From Euclidia mi (Eukaryota; Arthropoda; Insecta; Lepidoptera; Erebidae): a stretch of 64,000 bases of DNA. Both the position numbers and the translations under genes were made by a program. How positions within the stretch are numbered: position 1 is the stretch's first letter; every line of letters starts with the position of its first letter. The notes under the pieces are model-generated. The model worked only from the letters and a program-made list of their open reading frames with translations. It was not told the origin of the DNA and made no database searches. Where the stretch lies: NCBI GenBank assembly GCA_944739405.2, contig OX123200.2:8324761-8388760 (forward strand), in the 5' to 3' direction. Shown in pieces: positions 33,604 through 44,167 of this stretch.

Positions 33604-33858
33604 AGCACTCACAGCGAGACTTAGCTTGTTGTTCGTAACAGATCGGCAAAGTTAAGCAACGCTTGCTCAGGTCGCCACTTGGATGAGTGACCAAGTGTGG
33701 CATTTCCATCTGATGCTTCGGAGGGCACGTAAAGATGTCGGTCCCTCTTCTTGTCTTAACATAAGAGTCGTTAGGCCACGTCGGAGGCCTTCCGGTGGTC
33801 TTGACCTACAACTCCGTCACTAGAGTTGGCCACACACTCATACGAAAAACAAACAAAC
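33604..33858 (+). repeat. 5S-rRNA-derived SINE, full length with TSD
   Basis: Flanked by a perfect 12-bp duplication AATCCCCACAGT (33592-33603 and 33859-33870), which fixes both ends of a 255-bp element. Bases 33641-33692 match the 3' half of insect 5S rRNA, including the internal Pol III control region: GATCGGCAAAGTTAAGCAAC and CACTTGGATGAGTGACC. The rest (GCTTCGGAGGGCACG, CGTCGGAGGCCTTCCGG, GAGTTGGCCACACACTCA) is SINE-specific, and the tail is (AAAC)n. It is not a functional 5S gene because the 5' half of 5S does not match. Confidence 0.85.
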
Positions 33859-33870
33859 AATCCCCACAGT

Positions 33871-34544
33871 TTAACTAAATCCTTTATTAGAATATAGTTT
33901 ACATATTTATTTATTACAATCGACTTTTGTTTTCATAATCAGCTTCCTACCTTCATAGTTAAAATGACCTTATTAATTTTCATTTTAACACCGTCGACGT
34001 AATTTAAACTATCCGATAATGGCGCCATTGTTGTGTATCGGGTGACGTTATGATAACTCACGTGTCGCTTCGTTTTCATCTATTCAATTGCATTTATATG
34101 TTAAACAGCTCATTTATAATATCGATTATAAAATAATAAACAAGTTACCTATATATTGTTGTTGTAATGTTGTTTCAATGTATAATATGCATGTACGTAG
34201 GTATTTACAACAAAAAAAAGAATAAATGTATATTTATCCATTGTCTAGTACCTACCCACAGTACAAGCTCTGCTTAGTTTAGGAATAAATGGTGTAGTGT
34301 GAACGTGGTAGAATTTTATATTTATAAAGATAACTTCTGGTCCATGTGGTGACGATGATACAAAATGTCACTACCCCGCTGGAGACGTAACCGAACCTAA
34401 CCTTGACTAACTTCGAAGCGGGCGCTTCGAACTTAGTCTCTGCGGAAAGCTTCGGAGGCGGCTTAAGTCTCGCAGTGGATGTCTGATGCCTGAGATGATG
34501 ATCATGAAATAATATATTTTTGAAGAGACGAAGAACTAATTATC
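33871..34544. other. No gene seen
   Basis: AT-rich sequence. The host DNA just left of the 5S-SINE (33494-33591) has GGCCGTTTTCACCAACAGCC, a word common at the ends of a lepidopteran DNA-element family, but no partner end was found. Confidence 0.35.
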
Positions 34545-34685
34545 AAAACACTACACCCACCTGTCTGGCCAGCGTGATATTGAAGGCTAAATCCATCTAT
34601 TGACTCATAATGCTTTTGTGATGCAAGCAGAGTTCTATGTCCAGCAGAGGGATGCACAGGGCTGTATCACGATGAATTGGACTTG
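34545..34685 (+). repeat. RTE-type LINE 3' end fragment
   Basis: CACCTGTCTGGCCAGCGTGA, then TATGTCCAGCAGAGGGATGC and GGGCTGTATCACGATGAA. Parallel to 27770-27890. Confidence 0.5.
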
Positions 34686-36879
34686 GAATTATTGAGTACT
34701 GCATTGTAGCAGTCGCAACATGTACCAAATAAAATAAAACCCAATGAAGCAAAGCAATATCATTCAAAACAATTTCTTTCGATTTCATCATATAATCTAT
34801 TTCCCTAATTTATGTGGTAACTAAGAAATTGCCAAAAGCTTTTATAAAGTACTTAGTAAGTCTTAAAAGCTTGATCGTACGACTGAAGATAATCTAACAA
34901 TTCGTTTCTAAAAGAACACAAATGTAATAATGGTTTTAATTTTTAGGTTATTGTTAGATTGCCACTTCTTATTTTCTCTCCTAAGAGTTTTTAGACGTCC
35001 GTTTGCTTTAAATTAAAACGAGGTCATTGGTTTCTTCTTATTTCAGTCAAAAAGTTTTAGTGGTTAGTGGCCCTGACTGTTACACCGAACATTGAATCTT
35101 TGTGCGATGAGCATCTGTATAAATATGTTTATCCATTGTCTGGTTGTCATGGTTCTGCCTAGTTTGTCTTACAAGATTACTGACTAGCGACTGAATGCAA
35201 TATCTGAACTGGACACGTTATTTATGGAGCTTAAGTCAAACGTATGTATGTCTCTCAAATTTCCTAATCTATGGATGGATCGACTATTGGATATGGAATA
35301 AGATGGTATTTAGTCTATCCATAAAACTCTTAAATTGATACTACCTCTTTCATGAAAATAACTAGATATATATTTTTGATACAGCAAACGTACTTACATA
35401 TATATGTGTGTATATAAAACATTAATTATCAGAATTCGTAACCTCAACGTTTTCAAGTTTCTGTAAATATAAACTAATTCTAAGCGAACTGGCATGTATG
35501 AAATGAAAACACATTTCAAAGTTAAAACAAGAACTACAGCTAAACTTGGTGCACAAGGAGTTGGGTTCTATTAAAGCGGGGATGTGATACCTATGTATGT
35601 ATTATATAACTCTTTCATAATACTTGTAATAATTATATTATGGTAGTAATATAAGTATTTCAAATATTATGAAAGAGTATGTTAAGTTTATCGAGAACTA
35701 AAACTAAGAAGCCTATGTATATCACTCGGTAATTCTATACCTATTGAAGAAACATTACTCCATCTCTACGTTATGTTTTTATAAATGACTACCTCGGTTG
35801 TCAAGCGTAGAGATTTTGCTCTAAATATCCCTCGTTTATATACAGGACTTTGGTTCACCCTGTCCTTTAAACTTCATAACCTTTTAACCACTTTTGAAAA
35901 CCGGTGATCGTAGACAATATATTCTCTCCCTTACACATAACTGTAATTTCTTCCATTCAATCCTTATGAGATGTCTTCGTCAGAGCTAGTGGTCGCTCTC
36001 TTTGCTAAATGTTGAAGTTCATCAACCTAAGCAATCATTGCCATTTAGGTTGCACGCAGACGTACCACTGAGCGCCGTTAACATGGCAACAAGCTGTAAA
36101 TAATAATTTTTAACACGTTTTGTATGGAGTCGTCGCAAATGTGTGGCGTGTCACGAGCACTTGCCACCGATTGCGGCCACTTGCTACTTGGTAGCGGCCA
36201 TTTACTAACTTTCGTTCAAATTGTAGAGGCTCCTGTATACTTATAGTTTGCGAAGGGCCGAAGGATGTGGCGAGTGTTAGCCCCGTCGAGGTCGGTGGCT
36301 CATTTGCGCGGAGCCTTATGCACTGATTCATAAAAAAAATTATAATATAATTTCATATTGCCATTGCGACTGTAGTAATTGGAATGATCTTGGCTCCACT
36401 CATCTTCGCACTAATGAGGCCGCGCCCGCTCAGTTAAAGAGCAGTCGGTTGCACTTCTTCGAACTAATTGAATCGATTCGCTTCTCGCTCCGAACCGCTT
36501 TGTTCTTCGGAATAATCCACCTTCAATTATACACATTTTGTTTTGCTCTTTGCATAATGCAATTAAATTCTCTATGTACTCTTTTTAGAACCATTGTTTG
36601 CTTCTCGATTCTGTAGATACTTTGATCGGAACAGTTTTATTATTTGCTACAGTCATATTGTTGCTACATTGTTGTTCTCAAATTTAATCTTGTAAAAGGG
36701 TTCTTATGTTGTAGTGGTCATTCACAAAATCAGTAGGTAACTAATTGATTTCTGATTCTTTTTATTTTATTTCGCAATAGTTACAAGCTCTGTGCAGTGA
36801 AAGCTTTAAAACGGAGACAATTTGTTTAAAACAAAGACAAAGTACACCTAGATTTGACACAATAATTTGTTTAATTATG
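34686..36879. other. No gene seen; one imperfect fold-back
   Basis: A fold-back at about 35607-35685 has ACTCTTTCATAATA and its inverse as outer arms. Otherwise AT-rich with short open frames. Confidence 0.35.
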
Positions 36880-36962
36880 CATTATCAGGTGTAAGGATCG
36901 AATCTTCAACACTCGACGCTGTTGTAAATAGTGAGGTGACCGCTCAAATTACGCAATCCGAG
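36880..36962 (-). repeat. tRNA-derived SINE head, third family
   Basis: Minus strand: GAGCGGTCACCTCACTATTT and GATTCGATCCTTACACC. Decayed copy of the family at 20690 and 33060; the body may reach left to about 36820 (AAGTACACCTAGATTTG). Confidence 0.5.
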
Positions 36963-37018
36963 CAGTCAAATTAAGTGGGGCACTAGTATAATCGAAAAAT
37001 AATACACTGCCTAGTTAC

Positions 37019-37169
37019 CTAGATAAGTGGGACGCCCTTCGCCTAGGTGAAATGACGCTTTACGCAAAGTGGCTGGCAGCGGCTGGACACGAAGAGCCGC
37101 CAATTGAGCCTAATGGCGTGTCTTTGGACTTATCTAGCTACTGTTGATATGTTCAACAGTAGCTAGATA
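37019..37169. repeat. Inverted-repeat block with nested 17-bp-arm hairpin
   Basis: CTAGATAAGT (37019-37028) is inverted at 37128-37137. From there a perfect hairpin runs 37131-37147/37153-37169 (TATCTAGCTACTGTTGA, loop TATGT). Bases 37057-37090 (ACGCAAAGTGGCTGGCAGCG) recur inverted at 56635-56665. Confidence 0.65.
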
Positions 37170-38392
37170 TGGCCTCTTTAAAGGCATAGTCTCATACACC
37201 ACAGTTCACTGATGACATGCTGATAATGATGATGATGATAGTTACTGTGCGGACAAAGCTATAACATGTTATTTTTTCACAAAAAATATAACACACTAGA
37301 CATTATTAAATTACAGTACAAAAACGAGGTCTGCCCAAACTCAAGCATGTCCGCACACAATTTAAATATGTAAATATGTAGTCAAGGGAGACTCAGCGTG
37401 GTTAATAATAAATTCTATGCGCGCTGAAAGCGATGTCGCGGTGTCACTTGTCATGTTACAAGTCAGTCATGTCGGAAGTATGGGGCGGTTACTTTGTAGC
37501 CAACTTTGCTGCATAGAAGGCATTTTATGTGAAGTAGATGCACTGGAAGTTCAGTCTGGGTAGATGTGAATGAACTTTAAACTTCATGTAGTTAGAAGTA
37601 AAGAGTTGATAGTAAACTTCATTTTTATACTAAGTACGCCTTTCACATTAGTCTTCTCTTTAGGTCTATTGATTCAAGAGTGTATTTAGTCGGCAGTCCG
37701 TGTGGATGTTAGGGGTAACCCCACATACTCCGGTTCCTCCCCAAGTGTAGGAGATCCGAATGGAGAAAGAAATTTCACCTCTTAAATAAAAAAGGTCTTT
37801 GCTTTAAAACCAGGCAAATGCTGTGCTATGATAATTATAAAAATACCTAACTGTTTGCATATGATATGGTGAAACTTTTGATACCTATTACAGTACATAC
37901 AGTATTGATTGTCCTGCTACTGCTGAAGATAGGTCGAACACTTTTAAAGCATCTGCCTCATTCCAGACAACACACAATCATTTTTATGGATACGAAGGAC
38001 ATCTAGACTATTTGAAATGTCCACTTTTGGATCACACAGAGTGTTGCACTGTGTGACGATCGTATGAAAGGACGGCTGAAATTCAATAAAAATATCACCA
38101 TTGCGCAGTAAACTTTCCAACCAAAAAGCAATACATTAATACCCATAAACATACAAACAACAGTCACGTCCCATACCTTGCGGAGTCTCCAACTTCAATA
38201 TCCGTATAATTAAGGGGTGAAGGCAATATAGGTTATGAGGAAGGAGGAACTTCGTGTCAGTTGACAATGTTCGTGCGATAGCATCTAATCGGAATACGAT
38301 TGACATGCATTTAACGTGTAATGTCGTAGAATCACACAATATACATCGCCATTTTCCAATAATTTTGGCTTATAATGAAGCTGTAGTATCGC
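37170..38392. other. No gene seen
   Basis: A (GAT)n run near 37211-37230 may be the tail of an RTE fragment. No coding recognised. Confidence 0.35.
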
Positions 38393-38647
38393 TTATAGCG
38401 TGACTCAATTTGCTGTGCGTAATAGATTGTAAAAGTTAAGTAAGGTTCATAAAGGTCATCTTTTGGATGGGTGACCGCTTGTGTGGATTTAAATCAAAGC
38501 ACTGCCGTATTATGTACATCACGTAAAGCAGTCGGTTCTAGTTTTTGTCTCAGGACGAGAGTCGTTACTGTCGTAAGACTATACCGGAAGCCTTCAAACG
38601 GTCTATAAAGTCCGACACCGGAGTTGGCTACACATACTCACACGGAG
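38393..38647 (+). repeat. 5S-rRNA-derived SINE, older copy
   Basis: Same order as 33604-33858 but more diverged: AGCGTGACTCAATTTGCTG, 5S-like core 38425-38476 (AAAAGTTAAGTAAGG, TTGGATGGGTGACCGC), GTCTCAGGACGAGAGTCGTT, GGAAGCCTTC, CCGGAGTTGGCTACACA. Confidence 0.75.
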
Positions 38648-39428
38648 ATGAAGCAATATCTATGCATGGCTATGAATACGACTGTAAAATGTTGTATATT
38701 CACGGGATAAGTATCATGGCAATTACTTTTCATTTTTGTCGGATAATCCTTGGCGTAGGAAGAGATTGTAAAAGTAATAAGGAAGATTATCGTAGCTGAT
38801 ACTAAAGCCTATTTATAATTTATTATTATGACGTAGGCTTATACTGCTATCGCTGAGCTACGCGGTTTCATAGTATTCTTGGCATACAAATTATCTTACT
38901 GGATAAAAAGTGACCGAGAATTCGTTACATGTTCTTTCTCATGGCTCTATGCCCTTGCAATGCAAACGTGGTACCTACTAAATGTACATTTCTATTTGAC
39001 GTTCATAATAGAATCAGACATAGAATTAAGGTTCTCCACACAGATCAATCTTGAGCTGCCTGCTTCCAACCGCTTCCTGCAATATTAACCGGATTGATCG
39101 ACGGTCCACCCTGCTGCGTCGTCCAGTACTTGACCGCCACTCTAGAACCCCCTTGCGCCAAGGGCCATCGGTTCTTTGAGCTATGAGCCCTTCTCATTGC
39201 CACTTCAGCTTCATTATTCAAATATGATTATAATCGTCTCAAATGTTTTTTTTTATTACAACAGCTTCTTAGGCCTCTGTCATTCGATGTACTTGCGCGC
39301 GTTAACTGCCTACCGCTAGCCGGGCCGCTGGCGGCCCTTACTGCAGTGGGTTGTTGACCGTCTCTCGCGTCGCGCGCGTACTTACCTATTATTGACTTGG
39401 TCTGAGTTTAAATAGGAGATGAATTAAC
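38648..39428. other. GC-rich patch upstream of the THAP remnant
   Basis: 39285-39385 is strongly CpG/GC-rich (TTGCGCGCGTTAACTGCC, CCGGGCCGCTGGCGGCCC, TCTCGCGTCGCGCGCGT), unlike its surroundings. It probably is the 5' end of the P-like element, but a host promoter cannot be excluded. The rest is plain AT-rich sequence. Confidence 0.4.
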
Positions 39429-39669
39429 ATGACATCGTCTGGCAGTCTATGTGCTGTTAATGGATGCAGATCCAATGAAAGAAAAATAAACAAAATCTTT
39501 CTATTTTCAATTTACCTAGCGATAATCCTTCGGCTGTGGCTTTATAAAGGGTGAAACAGATTACCGATTTGACTTACCTACTCAAAATGCCTTGGTATAT
39601 ATAGCAGGATATTTACTTTACAAATGCAACAAGCAACATTCCTGTCCAAAATTCGTTTCCGCAGTAAAT
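39429..39669 (+). pseudogene. THAP/P-element-type transposase remnant
   Basis: Two pieces of one kind of protein lie together. From ATG at 39429 a 41-codon frame has CAVNGCRSNERK and KIFLFSIY, the C-x4-C and aromatic start of a THAP zinc finger, ending at TGA 39552-39554. About 10 bp later another frame (39564-39669) reads NALVYIAGYLLYKC then KQHSCPKF, as in the C-terminal part of P-element/THAP9-like transposases. P-type transposases bind DNA with THAP and cut and paste the element. The middle, including the catalytic residues, is missing, so this is an internally deleted copy. The right end is cut by the repeat starting at 39672. Kolobok transposases also have THAP domains, but the GYL-x2-KC motif favours P. 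Confidence 0.55.
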
Positions 39670-39671
39670 AA

Positions 39672-39838
39672 GCCTGCTGGACTAGGCCTCTTCTTTGAAA
39701 GGAGGAATTGCCCTACGCTGGCTAAACGGATTGGTATAGGGTTTGTATCAAGTTTTCCTTCTCTTACAGTGCTGTTCTCTGCATAATATGCTCTCTTACT
39801 ACACCCATGGGGTGATATGGGGTGGTGGTAATCCGTAT
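39672..39838 (-). repeat. Interspersed repeat copy, parallel to 20895-21065
   Basis: GCTGGACTAGGCCTCTTCTT, GGCTAAACGGATTGGTATAG, TTTTCCTTCTCTTACAGT and ACACCCATGGGGTGATATGG occur in the same order as at 20895-21065. The (ATC)n start is absent here. Confidence 0.7.
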
Positions 39839-41129
39839 ACTTAATCCGTCAGCACACCACAGGACTTTATATAATTATACTTACTTTTATTCATTACGTA
39901 AAAATAAAACATATGTGAGTACATTTTATAGATTGACTTGAATTAAAAACAATTAAAATTGTACATAATAAAACATTTCAAACTTAAAATAAGCGTAACT
40001 TTATTTACCTACTTAAATGTTTAATTGTAAAAGAAGCAACCCTGCGCTCAGTCACGGTCGCGGCAGTGTGCACTATCGCATTAGAAAAACAGTCGAGCGT
40101 TCGAGCTTTTAAGGTTTATTTTCACACGCAGCTCTCACCTTCCAGAAACTGTAGGTCTTTAAAACAATAGGTATGGACATTTTTGTAGGGAGTGATTTAT
40201 CTGTTACGTAGTAACTATTTAGTAATCTGTGCCTTACGTAACAGTACATTGTGTTAGTAACTGTATTTATTGATGCATAACTTTCTGAAATGATCATATA
40301 TCGAAGTTCATCCAAAATTGACAACTTGCATGTTTTGCATATCTTAAATACCACTTTAAAGGTTTCAAATCACTATCTTACTCGATACTCCAGAATAAAG
40401 ATCACGATAATTCAACTACCTCACTTACGCTATGATAACTCCCAAAACATATCACTACATCCAACTAAAGTGTCACTCATACTAAAACGTGTAACAATAA
40501 AAGTATACCTGTCTCAAAGCTATTGGTCACAAAACTTCCTTTATCAACTATGTCATATTTCTAAGGCAAACTCCAACAATATCATATTTCGACACGATCG
40601 CAATCTCGACAGTTCAACACTGGGAAAGGTTGCTATAACGATATTATTGGAAACATTTTGCTTTTATAACATACAGAAAAATATACTTGGAATCTCAATT
40701 TGAGTGCAATGGAATCGTTTGATGTTCTGTCGGTACAAATATGTGCGGGAGGCAAAAGGAGCAATAAAATTGGATCTTACTTAAAAGCATAACGTCTTTA
40801 TGTGGATGAAAGGAAAGCAGATGTGTTATATGATTATTTATAGTCTCGGGTAAAGGCTCCACAGTGCCGCCGGCTTTTTCCTGGTGTTTGTGCTGCCGGC
40901 ATCTGCCAGAGAAACTTGCACAAAGCCGCACCGCTTACAACCGCACACAATATTACCTAGTGAATGTCGGGAGCGAAATGACCTTGCAAGCTGCAACTCA
41001 CGCGGTACAACAGTATACCCGGGAGTCCATGCTGGCGGTTTTGTTTGCCATCGGGTGCACCGCGGCTTGGCCAGCGGCAGTGTGTATAGAAGCCTTAAAA
41101 GTGACTACATTGCACATCGATATAATGAT
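39839..41129. other. No gene assigned
   Basis: Open frames up to 137 codons (40290-40703) and 126 codons (40864-41244) exist, but they start at non-ATG codons, are matched by frames on the other strand and show no domain. 40860-41130 is less AT-rich than its surroundings and may be LINE-derived because it runs into an RTE-type end. Confidence 0.3.
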
Positions 41130-41305
41130 ACGCGCTGGAGTATTCCTGTTCTGGAGACTGCGTCTTGAATATACAGCAAAGGACGTTCTCCGGCTTGGTG
41201 GAGTGACGATATCAGCAACAGTGCCAGCAATGAATCTCAATTGAGTGGTATAGAAGACGCCTAAATCCAGCAGTGGGCTACGGGAAGCTGATTATGATGA
41301 ACATA
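41130..41305 (+). repeat. RTE-type LINE 3' end fragment
   Basis: CCGGCTTGGTGGAGTGACGA, then ATCCAGCAGTGGGCTACGGG and AAGCTGATTATGATGA. The first word also occurs inverted near 56675-56695. Confidence 0.5.
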
Positions 41306-41379
41306 ATATCCTGATGCAATCAATGACATAATTCCAGTTTAAAACAGCTAGTTCATCACTAGGTACATAGCATAAAACA

Positions 41380-41528
41380 AAGTCTGTCTTCTATCTGTCT
41401 CTCCCTACGTATGCATAAATCTTAAAAACTACGCACGAATTTTAATGCGGTTTTGTAATAGATAGAATGATTCAAGAGGAAGATTTATATGTATCATTGA
41501 CGCGATCGAAGCCGCTGGCGACGTCTAG
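41380..41528 (+). mobile_element. Helitron-like 3' end
   Basis: Common lepidopteran order: TCTCCCTACGTATGC, ACTACGCACGAATTTTAATG, GATTCAAGAGGAAG, then GAAGCCGCTGGCGACGTCTAG followed by T (41529). The left limit is approximate. Confidence 0.5.
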
Positions 41529-41552
41529 TTATTTATATAATCAAACTATCAG

Positions 41553-41625
41553 CCGTGGTCACAGTCAGGTATAACCTGTGCCGAAACGTGACGTCGGGGT
41601 AAATAAAATTATTTCATATTTAGGT
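41553..41625 (+). repeat. Short element core with CCGAAACGTGACGTCGG
   Basis: CCGTGGTCACAGTCAGG, then CTGTGCCGAAACGTGACG and TCGGGG. Related in word order to 47200-47290 (CGTGGTCA ... AGTGCCGAAATATCGG) and loosely to the MITE at 9867-10004. Confidence 0.4.
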
Positions 41626-41629
41626 TAAA

Positions 41630-42924
41630 AGTACATTCCAGAGTATTTCGGTACTCAATTTTCATGAAGTAAACCCAAATTCAATAATGATCCTCTTTTT
41701 AAATGAAGTCCTTTAATAAAAATAATCGCTTCTATTTATAAAAAATACATAAAAAACTCAAATACCTATATAAAAAATACGTTTCATTCCAATAAAGTTC
41801 TAAATCCATCAAGTAAATAGGTTTTAGCCTCTAAATCCATTCAGCCCATACCAATAAGTATCTATCATTTGCTTCCCGTCTATCCAAGGGCAGTTGTGTC
41901 GTCAGCGAAAGGTCAAACCGAGGGAGACCTGACCTTTGTCGTCATGGCGATGTTTTGGATTATGTGATATAGTTCTTTAATACAGTTACACAATATACCC
42001 ACATCGACTTTCGGTTGTATTTTATTCGAGGGTATATTACCTCAGTTACTCAGCTATAATGGTCGCCCAGAATAGGGCTGGTAAAAGAACGTTGGTCATG
42101 CTGTACCTATATGATTATATTTTTCAGAGAATGTAAACGTTATCTTAAAATGTTGAAATAAACACAAAAGTAAACCAAACTCGGTTACTTAAAATTTATA
42201 TAATTACACAGACATCTGTTGTATCGTGTAGAAGTTTTGGGTAAATTAAGTTATAACTTACTTTATCTAGACATCTAATTTATTATAATGCAAGTTTTTA
42301 AAAACCGCATATTTACTTCTAAACATGCATAGTGCGATGTTTAACATCGCAATAAGTAATTTCTCAGAAATGTTCTCGCCATTATTCCACGTAGACAGGC
42401 CGCACTTAACAAGCGCAGTTCACTGCAAAGTGTATACAAATACTACGTAAGAGATCACTGAGTTGGAAGTATCCAGGTGCGGTTTACTTACGGCGAATTA
42501 TGGGAAAAGGGGGACTTAAATGCCAAACCATAGGTTGGGTTACAAAACTTTTTTATTTACTGAGGCAGAGTTACAAGCTTACGGCGACACGATCAGTACA
42601 TAAGATTTAAATTGTAAGTAAGACGGAGAAGGGGATATATTTTCCCTGTTTTCTCTTTTACCTTTTTTATTTTTTTCTGCCGAACAAATTGACTCCATGC
42701 TGCCTAATGTTAAGCAGTCAGTGAAGTAGTAGTGATATATTATAGTGATGGCCATCACATCATCCCAGCAGCCAGCATGGCATTATGGCATGATGGCCCT
42801 CACCTTGACGGCCTTGAGTAAAGCTTATTCACGCCCCGCTTAACTAATATTCTATCTTAACTAATATTGCTTTATTATATAAAACAAAATTAAATTAATT
42901 TTAGCATAAAACAATTATAACTAC
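41630..42924. other. No gene seen
   Basis: AT-rich sequence with no recognised feature. Confidence 0.35.
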
Positions 42925-42928
42925 TTAA

Positions 42929-43008
42929 CACTTTCACGGACAGTAAACGCCTATAGGCGTGATAACAATAAAACTTCAATTGTGTCTCGTTTACTGTCCG
43001 TGAAAGTG
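42929..43008. mobile_element. 80-bp MITE, TTAA-flanked
   Basis: TTAA on both sides (42925-42928, 43009-43012). Perfect 21-bp inverted ends start CACTTTCACGGACAGTAAAC. Only 38 bp lie between, including the small palindrome GCCTATAGGC. TTAA duplication suggests mobilisation by a piggyBac-type (or another TTAA-targeting) transposase. Confidence 0.8.
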
Positions 43009-43012
43009 TTAA

Positions 43013-43170
43013 ATAGGTACTACTTACCACTAAAATTAAATTAAAATATTAAAATACAATACAAATTAAAAAAAAGTTTTCACTTTTTGGTTTTATTTTG
43101 TGTTGAATAGGGTTTTAAAGCTAGAATGATTTTAAAAGGGTGACTAAAATTTGGGTATGGACGGATTGAA
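43013..43170. other. No gene seen
   Basis: AT-rich spacer. Confidence 0.35.
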
Positions 43171-43224
43171 CAGTTGTTAGGATGAGCGAGAAGATGACAA
43201 TCTTCTCGCTCATCCTAACAACTG
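43171..43224. repeat. Perfect palindrome, 25-bp arms
   Basis: 43171-43195 and 43200-43224 are exact inverted copies (CAGTTGTTAGGATGAGCGAG...) around GACA. Confidence 0.9.
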
Positions 43225-43492
43225 AGTACGCTTTGATTTTGTTTTGTAAAGGCGCCAAAGACGCCTCAATAAGAACCGTAGTTAATGTTTCTAAAATACG
43301 TATGCATTCTGAACATGGCTGCTACTCAGATGTTCTCAGGTTCAAATCTACACGCTGACAGTAACTCTCCGAAGTTATGTGAGAATAAAATTGTTAATGA
43401 TCGCTTGATATACGGCGAAGGAAAATATTATGAAAAACCTGCATGTATGGTTGTTCTCCACAATGCCCTTAAAAATATGTGAAGACTGCTAA

Positions 43493-43632
43493 GAGATAGT
43501 ACACCACTCTGGTCATGTGCGGGACATGGCCAGCGTGGTGGACTATCTCATAAAAAGGACCTGCTCATAAAAATAAGAGGCCCGCACCCAACAGAGATAG
43601 TTTCTAGTTACAAGGCTGATGATGATGATTAT
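43493..43632 (+). repeat. RTE-type 3' end with fold-back start
   Basis: GCCAGCGTGGTGGACTATC, CACCCAACAGAGATAG and a (GAT)n tail at 43617-43629 are RTE-end words. The first 57 bp fold back: 43493-43518 and 43524-43549 match inverted in 23 of 26 positions. Confidence 0.55.
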
Positions 43633-43667
43633 GAATTGTTTGGTTACCACAGTATAGTCAGCCTGTG

Positions 43668-44167
43668 TCCGAATCAATGGTGCCTATTCGGACTGGTTTG
43701 ACATCTCCCAAGGTGTCAGACAAGGGTGTGCAGCCTCGCCCTGGTTGTTCAACGTATTCATGGATAGCTGCATGAATGATATGAGAGAAACTGAATGCGG
43801 GATCGATATGGTACGAGTAGGAGTGCGTGTTAAGTGCCTCTTATATGCCGATGATCAAGTCATTCTTGCATCATCGGCGAATGAGTTGCAAGACATGATG
43901 GACTGCATGAACAAGAGCTTTCCGAATCAATGGTGCCTATTCGGACTGGTTTGACATCTCCCAAGGTGTCAGACAAGGGTGTGCAGCCTCGCCCTGGTTG
44001 TTCAACGTATTCATGGATAGCTGCATGAATGATATGAGAGAAACTGAATGCGGGATCGATATGGTAGGAGTGCGTGTTAAGTGCCTCTTATATGCCGATG
44101 ATCAAGTCATTCTTGCATCATCGGCGAATGAGTTGCAAGACATGATGGACTGCATGAAAAAGAGCTT
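43668..44167 (+). repeat. Tandem duplication inside the RTE
   Basis: First unit 43668-43920 (253 bp), second 43921-44167 (247 bp). They appear to differ only by a 6-bp CGAGTA insertion in the first unit and one A/C change near the end. 253 is not a multiple of 3, so the first unit ends out of frame. Confidence 0.9.

Noticed and set aside
33235..33624. 129-codon open frame
   Set aside because: Starts at TTG, runs into the 5S-SINE and its target repeat, no known domain.
33641..33692. 5S rRNA gene
   Set aside because: Only the internal control region matches; the 5' half of 5S is absent and the element has an A-rich tail and target-site duplications.
36074..36090. Third X-box near GTTAACATGGCAAC
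   Set aside because: Fails the pyrimidine positions of the RFX consensus and stands alone.
40290..41244. Host genes of 126-137 codons
   Set aside because: Non-ATG starts, opposed frames of similar length and no domain. Frames of this size are expected by chance in 64 kb.
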